From Lachnospiraceae bacterium (GTDB lineage Bacteria > Bacillota > Clostridia > Lachnospirales > Lachnospiraceae), in contig JAIKXK010000024.1 in assembly GCA_024684155.1 (NCBI GenBank), forward strand, positions 1 through 12,427: a stretch of 12,427 bases of DNA. Direction: 5' to 3'. A program made the translations under genes and the position numbers. Positions 1 to 6,447 of the stretch are shown here, piece after piece (position 1 is the stretch's first letter; each line of letters begins with the position of its first letter). The notes beneath the pieces were generated by a model. That model ran no database searches. It saw nothing but the letters and a program-made list of their open reading frames with translations, and was not told the origin of the DNA.

Positions 1-357
1 CATAGTGTCTTCATCAAGCATTAACCGTTCAATTGCATCTTCATCACAATAATCAAAATATGTTATATTTTCCCAATGTTCTAACTGAATAGGATTAAAA
101 GACAAATATCTTCTATAGTGGAAAAATCCATAGTAATCTAAATCAGGCATATTTTTCCATGCCCAATATTGCGCTGTTAATTCACAATACATTTTATTTT
201 TCTCAGAGATATTTTTCCCCTCATTATCATGTATTACATTTTCAATTTTTCTTTCAGCCAAAGCTGTTCCAACTTGAATAGGTTCAAGTAACTTATTGTC
301 TGCCACGAAAAAATCATCATGCAACGACACAAAAATCTTAATCTTTTTTTCTTCCAT
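1..357 (-). CDS. DUF4422-family glycosyltransferase-like protein, partial (N-terminal part)
   Basis: The first 119 codons of a gene whose 3' end lies beyond the left edge; no stop codon is seen in frame down to base 1. The start is the ATG at 355-357, preceded by AGAGG with a 6-nt spacer. Visible landmarks are a beta-strand start (KIFVSLHDD, residues 7-15), a stretch near 55-69 ending in AQYWAWKN, and DYYGFFHYRRYLSF at 74-87. The 'A.YW.WKN' and 'DY.G..HYRRY' signatures are what I associate with DUF4422, a domain found in capsule and exopolysaccharide loci and thought to be a glycosyltransferase. It would act in the cytoplasm on a lipid-linked glycan, but donor and acceptor cannot be read from the sequence. 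It follows two exporter permease genes by about 90 nt of very AT-rich DNA with no clear terminator, so it may belong to the same transcript. The family call is fairly sure; the activity is inferred. Confidence 0.78.
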   Translation of the reverse strand, partial: MEEKKIKIFVSLHDDFFVADNKLLEPIQVGTALAERKIENVIHDNEGKNISEKNKMYCELTAQYWAWKNMPDLDYYGFFHYRRYLSFNPIQLEHWENITYFDYCDEDAIERLMLDEDTM

Positions 358-446
358 ATTTAACCTCTTTCTTAATTATTATTAATAAAAAACTTTTTTC
401 TATCTATCATTCACTACTTACTAACAACTCACTACATTTATATTTA

Positions 447-1229
447 TTATAATTTAGCTACAATATCATCACTTAATCTGTTAAAAATTATAGAGCCAAT
501 AAAATAAAACCCAAATCCGTACAGAGTTAATACTAACCAATACTTATTATCTATACTGTTACCCTCTAAAACAATTTGTCTTGCTATATATATAGCATCA
601 TAAATTGGATTAATAATTATTATATTTCTAAGCAAAGTTGAAAATCTTTCTACTTGGTAAAATATAGCCGACCCGTAGATAAGAAATACCGTAAACACCT
701 TATAAAAATATGAAATGTCCGCAAAATATACATTTGCAATTGCAAGTATTTTTCCTAAACCAAATATGAGTAAAAGTAGTAAGAAAACATCTATAAGCAA
801 TAAGAGCCATTCCTTCTCTGGCTTTACTTTATATATAGTCAACATAAATGCGTATATAATTAGTGAATATAAAAAATTTCGAAATACTAAAGCCACTTTT
901 TGAAAAACATAAATACTTCTTTTTAATTGAGTTTTTATCAAAAGATTTTTATTCCCAACTATCGCTCCGAGACATCCCGTTGTTCCCTGACTAAACAAGT
1001 TAAAAAGTGTCATTCCTGTGAGTACAAATAATCCATAATTCTTCATTGAATCAGAAGCAAAAATTGTGCTAAACACCATTACCATCACCACTGTCATAAT
1101 TAATGGATTAAAAATTTCCCACAGTTCACCCAAAAATGTTTGGGCATTTTCATGTTTCTTATCACGTTCTGTCAATTGGTGGATAGCAAACATATTTTGT
1201 TTAAAATCCTTTATAAATTTTTCCATCAT
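447..1229 (-). CDS. ABC-2 type polysaccharide export permease (second of a tandem pair)
   Basis: A 260-residue integral membrane protein resembling Wzm/TagG permeases, which carry lipid-linked glycans across the membrane. About six hydrophobic segments can be seen (roughly 38-58, 65-85, 112-133, 141-160, 175-192, 230-249). Conserved landmarks are LGELWEIFNPL (33-43), VFSTIF (52-57), LLIKTQLKR (96-104) and NPIYDAIYIAR (207-217). It is a clear paralogue of the permease just upstream. However, the segment before the first membrane helix, basic in its partner (KRELKRKYARSFFG), here reads ERDKKHENAQTFLG, with acidic residues and a histidine. Its ATG lies in ATGATGG and overlaps the stop of the preceding permease by 4 nt, so translation is probably coupled. 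An ATG one codon later is an equally possible start. No ATPase gene is adjacent; the nearest in the window is at 4118-5050. It may form a heterodimer with its neighbour (inference). Confidence 0.85.
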   Translation of the reverse strand: MMEKFIKDFKQNMFAIHQLTERDKKHENAQTFLGELWEIFNPLIMTVVMVMVFSTIFASDSMKNYGLFVLTGMTLFNLFSQGTTGCLGAIVGNKNLLIKTQLKRSIYVFQKVALVFRNFLYSLIIYAFMLTIYKVKPEKEWLLLLIDVFLLLLLIFGLGKILAIANVYFADISYFYKVFTVFLIYGSAIFYQVERFSTLLRNIIIINPIYDAIYIARQIVLEGNSIDNKYWLVLTLYGFGFYFIGSIIFNRLSDDIVAKL

Positions 1230-1999
1230 AGATGCACCACCACCTTATTTTCATATTTTCGAAAGACTAAAATTCCTAGTGCAAATATAACTCCTGTCCA
1301 AATTCCAATCTCTAGAAGATATATCATTTCCACTTTTTCACCATAGATTAGATAGTTTCTACAGGTATAGATAAATCCATAAATTGGATTATTTTTAATA
1401 AATGCCTGTACCCCTTTTGATACCCATGTTATATGGTAAAAAAGTGCAATGAAGAAATTCATAATCATAGTGAAATTCGTCCATATGTTCTTTGCATCTC
1501 TTCGAAATACATACCAAATTGAAAGCATGTAAGAAATACCAGCTGTAAATAGCACAAACAATAGTAATACTATGGGTACATATGCATAATACATAGTGAA
1601 GTTTGCTTCATAAATAACTAATACTAGCGCAAAGGGGATACATCCCAGTAAGAAATTTACAAAAGCCGTCAACACTCGTGATAAGACTAGTAACTCTCTT
1701 GGAAGTTTTGATTTGATTAATAAATCCCGATTATCCTTTAATGTCGTAAGACTATTTGATGTAGCTGTCACAAAAAACTCATACATCAAAAATCCCACAA
1801 AATAATATGCAGGATACCGGTCAATTCCCTTATCAAATATCGTTGAGAACAACAGCACCACCAGTATCATTCTCAACAGCGGGTAAATACTACTCCATAA
1901 AATTCCAAAAAAGCTTCTTGCATATTTTCGCTTTAATTCACGTTTTGTCAGTTCCCAGAGCACAAAGAAATATTGTCTTATATTCTCTAATCTACTCAT
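1226..1999 (-). CDS. ABC-2 type polysaccharide export permease (first of a tandem pair, Wzm/TagG-like)
   Basis: A 257-residue polytopic protein with the normal Wzm/TagG layout. A basic amphipathic N-terminus (KRELKRKYARSFFGILW, 19-35) leads into about six membrane helices, with LLFSTIF (49-55), DLLIKSKLPRE (92-102) and NNPIYGFIYTCRN (203-215). Proteins of this type form the membrane channel of ABC exporters for teichoic acids, O-antigens and capsules, working with an ATPase such as the one at 4118-5050. The start ATG overlaps the stop of the ligase-like gene by 4 nt (ATGA). A GGAG lies 8 nt before the start, so the gene is translationally coupled and also has its own ribosome site. The substrate is not identifiable. 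Of the two permeases, this one keeps the more typical family features. Confidence 0.88.
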   Translation of the reverse strand: MSRLENIRQYFFVLWELTKRELKRKYARSFFGILWSSIYPLLRMILVVLLFSTIFDKGIDRYPAYYFVGFLMYEFFVTATSNSLTTLKDNRDLLIKSKLPRELLVLSRVLTAFVNFLLGCIPFALVLVIYEANFTMYYAYVPIVLLLFVLFTAGISYMLSIWYVFRRDAKNIWTNFTMIMNFFIALFYHITWVSKGVQAFIKNNPIYGFIYTCRNYLIYGEKVEMIYLLEIGIWTGVIFALGILVFRKYENKVVVHL

Positions 2000-3510
2000 G
2001 AGATCTGCTCCATTCTGTCATAAGCACTAAAAGCTCCCAAAAAGATAATGTAGAATACATATACATAAATGTATGGACCTGTTACAAATCCCTGACCCAT
2101 GTATCCTACTAGTGCAGCAAGTACTGCTGCCTTTTGTGCTTCGTTGGTTTTATTTTTCTTGAACATCACAAAAGGAATAATAAACATTACTACCCTTAGC
2201 GCTGCTCCTATTACTCCCATAGTGACGAGATACTCTAAAACATCGTTATGTGCTGTGTTATAGTAGTAATCCCAAACTACATGGAAGCTTGCATTTTCAA
2301 TTTCTGGTCTTGTCACCGAATCTAACATTCCAGGTCCTACACCAATTAACTTATCGAAAAAGTCTCCATCCAAAAATCCCTGGAAGGAAAAGTACCAAAT
2401 GGATCCTCGATAGGTAAACATTTCTAAACTGAAGTTTTTAACGATGTAATAAATAACAGCCACAACTCCAACGCCAATAAGTCCAAGCCATATTTTTGGC
2501 AGTATCTTTTCTACAAAATTTGTAATCTTTTCTTTTGTTCCTTCTTTTAATCGATCTAAAATAAGTACAAAAAAAATAAGTAATACTCCTACAATTCCTG
2601 GCAGTAAATACAACTTATGAGATAACAAAACTAAAGAAACGGTATCCGTATCCATTGGTCTTGCAAAAGTATCTGGATTTTTCCACAGAAACTCTGCAAT
2701 AGCACCTGCAAAAGAAAACATAATTCCTTCCACAGCCAAATTACTAAGTCGTTTGATATCCTTTAAGGAATACCAGACAATAAATAGCAAAGCTATGCCT
2801 ATTCCAAAATATGAGGTATTTGTAAATACCACAAACAAACTAAAATAAGCGACTCCCAAAAATAGATAGATAAAGAATCGATATCCTCTACTCTTTGTAA
2901 AAATTGGCATCATCATAAAAAATGGTACGATTACTGAAAGGAATGCGCCCCAAAAGTTCACATTTCCAATGGTTGAAATAAAAATATTCCAAGACAAAGG
3001 AATTTCATCATGCATAACCAAAAAGTCATTTCCAAATCGATCCAAAATTCCAATAATGATGACTGCTAAACTTCCAAATAGCAAATACACCCAAACATCT
3101 GGTTTTCCTGAATAGAATCTTGAAATAATAAAGTATAGGACTACACCAATAATAAGAGCGTATCCACCTACTAGCCATGCAGCACTTCCATCAAAAGCTG
3201 TCTCAAAATCTAATGTATGTATCAAAGAAAAGATGGTAGCGACTAAAAACAGTAACATCACCATGTCTAAACTATTCTTTTTTAATAGTTCTGCTTTTAT
3301 CTCTATTCCTAACTTTTTCTTATAAATGTCACAAATTAAGCTAATAATTAGTGTTCCACAAATAACACCAATTAGTATTTTCGAAAAAATATCAAAGATA
3401 ATAAATTTATCGTCAAGTATGTAATAATAATTGTCCGTATAATATAACGGAAGTAATGTAAACATAAGTGCCATGAATATTTTCACAGCTTCATTTCGTA
3501 TTGTCTTCAC
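1996..3510 (-). CDS. O-antigen ligase / Wzy-type polymerase-like membrane protein
   Basis: A 504-residue protein made mostly of hydrophobic segments (I estimate 11-12 membrane helices). A long extracytoplasmic loop lies near the C-terminal third. In it are WYFSFQGFLDG, LIGVGPG and then TAHNDVLEYLVTMGVIGA (from residue 419), which matches the 'HN..LE.....G..G' signature of the O-antigen ligase/polymerase family (WaaL, Wzy). Such enzymes move or polymerise lipid-linked glycan on the outer face of the membrane. The start is GTG (3508-3510), with GGAG at 3518-3521 and a 7-nt spacer. That GGAG directly abuts the U-tract of a terminator that ends the preceding gene. The 3' end overlaps the first permease gene by 4 nt. 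Whether it polymerises repeat units or attaches a finished chain to the wall cannot be told; it sits in an ABC-exporter locus, where a Wzy polymerase is not expected. Confidence 0.82.
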   Translation of the reverse strand: MKTIRNEAVKIFMALMFTLLPLYYTDNYYYILDDKFIIFDIFSKILIGVICGTLIISLICDIYKKKLGIEIKAELLKKNSLDMVMLLFLVATIFSLIHTLDFETAFDGSAAWLVGGYALIIGVVLYFIISRFYSGKPDVWVYLLFGSLAVIIIGILDRFGNDFLVMHDEIPLSWNIFISTIGNVNFWGAFLSVIVPFFMMMPIFTKSRGYRFFIYLFLGVAYFSLFVVFTNTSYFGIGIALLFIVWYSLKDIKRLSNLAVEGIMFSFAGAIAEFLWKNPDTFARPMDTDTVSLVLLSHKLYLLPGIVGVLLIFFVLILDRLKEGTKEKITNFVEKILPKIWLGLIGVGVVAVIYYIVKNFSLEMFTYRGSIWYFSFQGFLDGDFFDKLIGVGPGMLDSVTRPEIENASFHVVWDYYYNTAHNDVLEYLVTMGVIGAALRVVMFIIPFVMFKKNKTNEAQKAAVLAALVGYMGQGFVTGPYIYVYVFYIIFLGAFSAYDRMEQIS

Positions 3511-3517
3511 TCTTTTT

Positions 3518-3521
3518 CTCC
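3518..3521 (-). promoter_or_regulatory. Shine-Dalgarno site of the ligase-like gene, abutting a terminator
   Basis: GGAG on the minus strand, 7 nt before a GTG start. It begins at the very next base after the six-U tract of the terminator at 3522-3561. It supports the GTG start, because no ATG with a comparable site is seen nearby. It also means any transcript carrying this site must have passed through the terminator. Confidence 0.7.
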
Positions 3522-3561
3522 AAAAAATTATTGGGAATCAGAGTCATCCCTGACTCCCAAT
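3522..3561 (-). terminator. Rho-independent terminator after the Fn3-like gene
   Basis: On the minus-strand RNA, ATTGGGAGTCAG (3550-3561) pairs with CTGATTCCCAAT (3530-3541). This makes a 12-bp stem with one G-U wobble and an 8-nt loop, followed by AAUUUUUU (3522-3529). It lies about 30 nt past the stop codon of the secreted Fn3-like protein. It is the strongest terminator-like structure inside the glycan locus. Confidence 0.85.
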
Positions 3562-3591
3562 GATTAAAAACTCACATTTATTCAAGTAATA

Positions 3592-4020
3592 TTATTTCTT
3601 AGTCTTAACGGACTTCTTAGATGTCCACTTAGAGTAAACAGTCTTTCCGTTTACTTTTTTGTATGTGCGAATACGTACATAATATTTCTTTTTAGCTTTA
3701 AGTTTCTTGATTGTGTAAGAAGTCTTAGTTGTTTTTACAGACTTAGTTGTCTTCTTTGTAAACTTCTTAGAAGTAGAATACTGAATCTGGTATCCCTTAA
3801 CCTTCTTAGTTGTAGATTTCTTGAAAGTAACCTTGATTGCTTTCTTCTTAGCAGTTAATTTAACCTTGGTAGGCTTTGCTACTGATACTTCAGTAGTAGC
3901 ATTAGAAGCGGTAGCTGATGTAGCGGCTGCATTTACAGTTGCAAGAGGTGCAACAGCAGGAGCAGCTGTCAATAACATTACAGCAGCTAAAGCGCTTACT
4001 AAAATTTTTTTCATTTTCAT
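3592..4020 (-). CDS. Small secreted lysine-rich fibronectin-III-like protein
   Basis: 142 residues. A signal peptide is evident: MKMKK, then a hydrophobic core of about 7-27, with a likely signal peptidase I site near VNA-A (29-32). A short Ala/Ser/Thr linker leads to one Fn3-like beta domain (about 49-140) with KVKGYQIQYSTSKKF, SYTIKKLKAKKKYYVRIRTY and a C-terminal YSKWTSKKSVK strand. This pattern is common as a tandem module in large secreted Lachnospiraceae proteins; here it stands alone. From residue 47 to the end I count 34 lysines and 2 arginines in 96 residues with no Asp or Glu, so the mature protein is extremely basic. Lysine codons are mostly AAG (23 of 34). The start has AGGAG (4027-4031) with a 6-nt spacer; the ATG two codons later is less well spaced. 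The gene lies between two hairpins inside an exporter operon. A role binding anionic cell-wall polymer or the exported glycan is inference. Confidence 0.85.
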   Translation of the reverse strand: MKMKKILVSALAAVMLLTAAPAVAPLATVNAAATSATASNATTEVSVAKPTKVKLTAKKKAIKVTFKKSTTKKVKGYQIQYSTSKKFTKKTTKSVKTTKTSYTIKKLKAKKKYYVRIRTYKKVNGKTVYSKWTSKKSVKTKK

Positions 4021-4076
4021 CTTGTTCTCCTTTCGACCTTCCTCAAAAAGGCCTTCATGCGCATGTTAATGTGAGT

Positions 4077-4111
4077 TTTATATATAAAAAACCATTTTGG
4101 TTTTTTAACAA
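4077..4111 (-). promoter_or_regulatory. Possible promoter for the Fn3-like gene
   Basis: On the minus strand, TTGTTA (4106-4111) is followed after 17 nt by TTTATA (4083-4088), within a run reading TTTATATATAAA; TATATA or TATAAA slightly downstream are alternatives. It overlaps the hairpin at 4086-4106. The leader then carries a perfect 10-bp palindrome, CATGCGCATG (4056-4065), before a strong ribosome site. AT-rich sequence gives such matches by chance, so confidence is modest. Confidence 0.35.
4086..4106. terminator. A/T-rich perfect hairpin between ATPase and Fn3-like genes
   Basis: A perfect 9-bp inverted repeat with a 3-nt loop; each arm is six A or T plus two G-C pairs. It starts 11 nt after the TAG stop of the ATPase gene. 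The A/U runs are part of the stem, giving terminator-like form in both directions, but only two G-C pairs hold it. It may be a weak terminator, or structure overlapping the promoter of the next gene. Confidence 0.45.
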
Positions 4112-4117
4112 AATAAA

Positions 4118-5050
4118 CTACGAATGCAAATTGTGATATGCATTACATACGGTTTTGGCATCTCCAATCATTTGGATATTACCCTGTTCTATCCAAACCA
4201 CCTTTGAACAATTCTGCATAATGGTTTGTAGGCTATGAGATACTAAAAGTACCGTTGATCCTCCATGAATCATTTCACTGATTCTCTTTAAACTCTTTTT
4301 CCGGAAGAACTCATCTCCTACGGATAAAACTTCATCTAGAATTAATATTTCCGCCGCTTCTCCCACCGTTGCGATAGCAAAGGCCAGTCGAGAAACCATA
4401 CCAGAAGAGAAGTTTTTCACCTTTTCTTCCATGAAATCTCCAAGTTCAGAAAACTCTACGATTTCATCGTAATGTTGATCTATGAACTCTTTGGTATAAC
4501 CAATAATAGAGCCATTCAGATACACATTCTCCTTTGCGGAAAGTTCCATATCAAATCCAGTTCCCAAAGTTAATAACTGAATCTTTGATTTATCAGCTAC
4601 TACCTGACCGCTTGTGGGTTTTAGGGCACCAGATACGATTTTTAAAAGTGTAGATTTACCTGAACCATTGGTACCGATAATTCCTACAACTTCACCCCTG
4701 TATACATTGAAATCAATCTGATTTAATGCATATAACTCTTTATATGAAATCTGTTTCTTAATCTTTCGTATCATGTATTCTTTCAAACCAGATACGTTAT
4801 TTGTAGAAACACGAAATCTCATAGTTAAATCATTGACTGCAATTAAAGGCTCTTCCTGTTTTTCTTGTCTTTCTTTTTCAATAAAAGGTGCAACCTTTGC
4901 TTTACACTCAATTGCCTCTTTTGCCTTTAATTCTCGAAATCGATTATTTTCTTCCGTATAATCCGGAACTTCTCGATTTCCATATGCTTTTTCATAAACT
5001 ATCTGCAACGCACAGCATGCTATGGTTGCAACGCCTACTGCTTCAAACAT
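4118..5050 (-). CDS. ABC transporter ATPase for polysaccharide export (Wzt/TagH-like)
   Basis: 310 residues. The nucleotide-binding domain spans about 68-305: Walker A GTNGSGKS (126-133), signature FSSGM (214-218), Walker B ILILDE (235-240), the following SVGD, and the switch histidine in VSHS (H272). The LGTGFD and FSSGMVSRLAFA sequences are those of the teichoic acid/O-antigen exporter class. It should energise export through the permeases at 447-1999. There is no C-terminal carbohydrate-binding domain as in some Wzt proteins. The first 67 residues are unusual: a hydrophobic, Cys-Cys-containing start (MFEAVGVATIACCALQIVYE) and then a charged stretch likely to be helical, before the domain proper begins at PLIAVNDLTMRF. 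The long form is supported by GAGG (5057-5060) 6 nt before the ATG, and no alternative start fits. It overlaps the upstream gene by 16 nt. Confidence 0.9.
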   Translation of the reverse strand: MFEAVGVATIACCALQIVYEKAYGNREVPDYTEENNRFRELKAKEAIECKAKVAPFIEKERQEKQEEPLIAVNDLTMRFRVSTNNVSGLKEYMIRKIKKQISYKELYALNQIDFNVYRGEVVGIIGTNGSGKSTLLKIVSGALKPTSGQVVADKSKIQLLTLGTGFDMELSAKENVYLNGSIIGYTKEFIDQHYDEIVEFSELGDFMEEKVKNFSSGMVSRLAFAIATVGEAAEILILDEVLSVGDEFFRKKSLKRISEMIHGGSTVLLVSHSLQTIMQNCSKVVWIEQGNIQMIGDAKTVCNAYHNLHS

Positions 5051-6447
5051 TTATATCCTCGTATCTTTTTCATTTTTATTGTCAATCGAAGGTAAGTCAT
5101 AAGTTTTGCATAACGGGCAAAGAAAAGATTTTTCTTAACATTTTCTTCTCCATTTACAATCGTGCCCTCAATCCATGCACTTTCATGAATTACTTTTTTT
5201 GAAATCCCCAGAGAAATCAAAATTTTCGATAGTATTCGTAAATCTTTAATTTCTTTTTGACTTAATATATTGGCTGTCTTTTTCATATGGGTATCGTCTA
5301 AATCATCTGAAAAAAGATAATCTCCATAGTAACTAGCCTCCCAGTCAGTAGGTCTTGACATTAGTAAGTTCAAAACTTTTTCGATTATTTTTACATTTCG
5401 CTTTTGTTGCTTTTTTAAAAACAATCGATATTCATTCGGGTGTTGTTTCACTTGATTTAAATATCTATTTAATACTGCCTCATTTTGTTTTAAGGATTTG
5501 GCATTTGGGTTTTCCAAATCTGAAAGTACTGGATAAAAACCTGTTTCAGATTTTTCATAGTTTTTTACCATGCCACAGTTTTCACTGTAAATCGCTTCAA
5601 ATAGGCAGTTACTAAATCCTGTTTTTCTCCTAATGTGACTTGTTGGTTTAAAATAGTATGTGTGATATACACAGTCTTTTATATCTATTGGAAGTTCATA
5701 CAAACCAAAGTAATAACCTTCTAATGGAATCCCTGGCTTTTTCGTTGCCAAAAGATTTTGTAAACTCTTTTGTATGCTTCCTACCCAACCGCTATCAACT
5801 ACGGCATAAGACACATCATCTAACATTCCTTCTTGTTCTAAATAACCTATGGTTGTTTCGAATCGCTGTTTTGAGTGCGTATGAATAAACTTTAGTAAAC
5901 TAAGCTTTCCTTCATGACTTAGTTCATAAGCTTTTTCCTTTAACTGCAAAATCTGTTTTCGATTTAGGACTACATGAAGTTCTTTTTCATAACCAAGTTC
6001 CTTAGAAACTTGCTTCATCTCATCCACTGTCAAATCAGCTCGTTTTAAAATGCGATATAAACTCACATCAATTCCTGAAAGAAATATTCGATCTAAGCAC
6101 TTTTCGTTTTGTAAGTGATACTCAGGAATTCGAAGAGAATACCGAGACACCCTAAGATATCGAATATCAATGTCAAATCCTAATAGATTATTCTCTTTTA
6201 AAAATTTTGCCACCTCATACATAGGCTTTGCATCTCTCGCCAAGAAATACAACCGCTGTATCTTTTTTTTATATGCCTCATGTAATATCCAGGTGACATA
6301 AGAAAAAATAACTGGTGCAAAGGTAAGTGCATAGGTTTTTTCCCCAAGAGTTTCACACTCTTTTTCAGTGCCTTCTGACAAATCATAAAGAAAATGATTT
6401 TTCTTTAATCTCTTTTTATACTGGTTTAATCGATGTTCCATACTCAA
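5035..6447 (-). CDS. Glycan-locus protein resembling the non-HAD half of COG5610-type proteins, function unknown
   Basis: 470 residues counted from a TTG start (6445-6447) inside TTGAGTATG. The ATG two codons on (6439-6441) is at least as likely, giving 468 residues. Neither has a good ribosome site. The TTG overlaps the stop of the glycosyltransferase gene, and the ATG lies 2 nt past it, so reinitiation is probable. The protein is soluble and basic. Landmarks are RLYFLARDAKPMYEVAKFL (65-83), RYLRVSRYSLR (96-106) and VVDSGWVGSIQKSL (216-229). These remind me of proteins annotated as 'predicted HAD hydrolase' in polysaccharide loci (FLSRDG..., SRR.L, D.GW.G..Q). Those usually also carry an N-terminal HAD domain with a DxDxT motif, which I do not see here. 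No function is assigned; modification or assembly of the glycan is inferred from context only. Confidence 0.6.
   Translation of the reverse strand: MSMEHRLNQYKKRLKKNHFLYDLSEGTEKECETLGEKTYALTFAPVIFSYVTWILHEAYKKKIQRLYFLARDAKPMYEVAKFLKENNLLGFDIDIRYLRVSRYSLRIPEYHLQNEKCLDRIFLSGIDVSLYRILKRADLTVDEMKQVSKELGYEKELHVVLNRKQILQLKEKAYELSHEGKLSLLKFIHTHSKQRFETTIGYLEQEGMLDDVSYAVVDSGWVGSIQKSLQNLLATKKPGIPLEGYYFGLYELPIDIKDCVYHTYYFKPTSHIRRKTGFSNCLFEAIYSENCGMVKNYEKSETGFYPVLSDLENPNAKSLKQNEAVLNRYLNQVKQHPNEYRLFLKKQQKRNVKIIEKVLNLLMSRPTDWEASYYGDYLFSDDLDDTHMKKTANILSQKEIKDLRILSKILISLGISKKVIHESAWIEGTIVNGEENVKKNLFFARYAKLMTYLRLTIKMKKIRGYKCLKQ

Noticed and set aside
358..446. Terminator or repeat element between the second permease and the DUF4422 gene
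   Set aside because: Only A/T-rich palindromic runs without a G-C stem, and a 7-bp TCACTAC repeat (411 and 429); nothing beyond chance expectation.
3821..4136. Plus-strand open frames opposite the Fn3-like gene
   Set aside because: They mirror the signal peptide and low-complexity lysine codons of the real gene; no ribosome site and no family resemblance.
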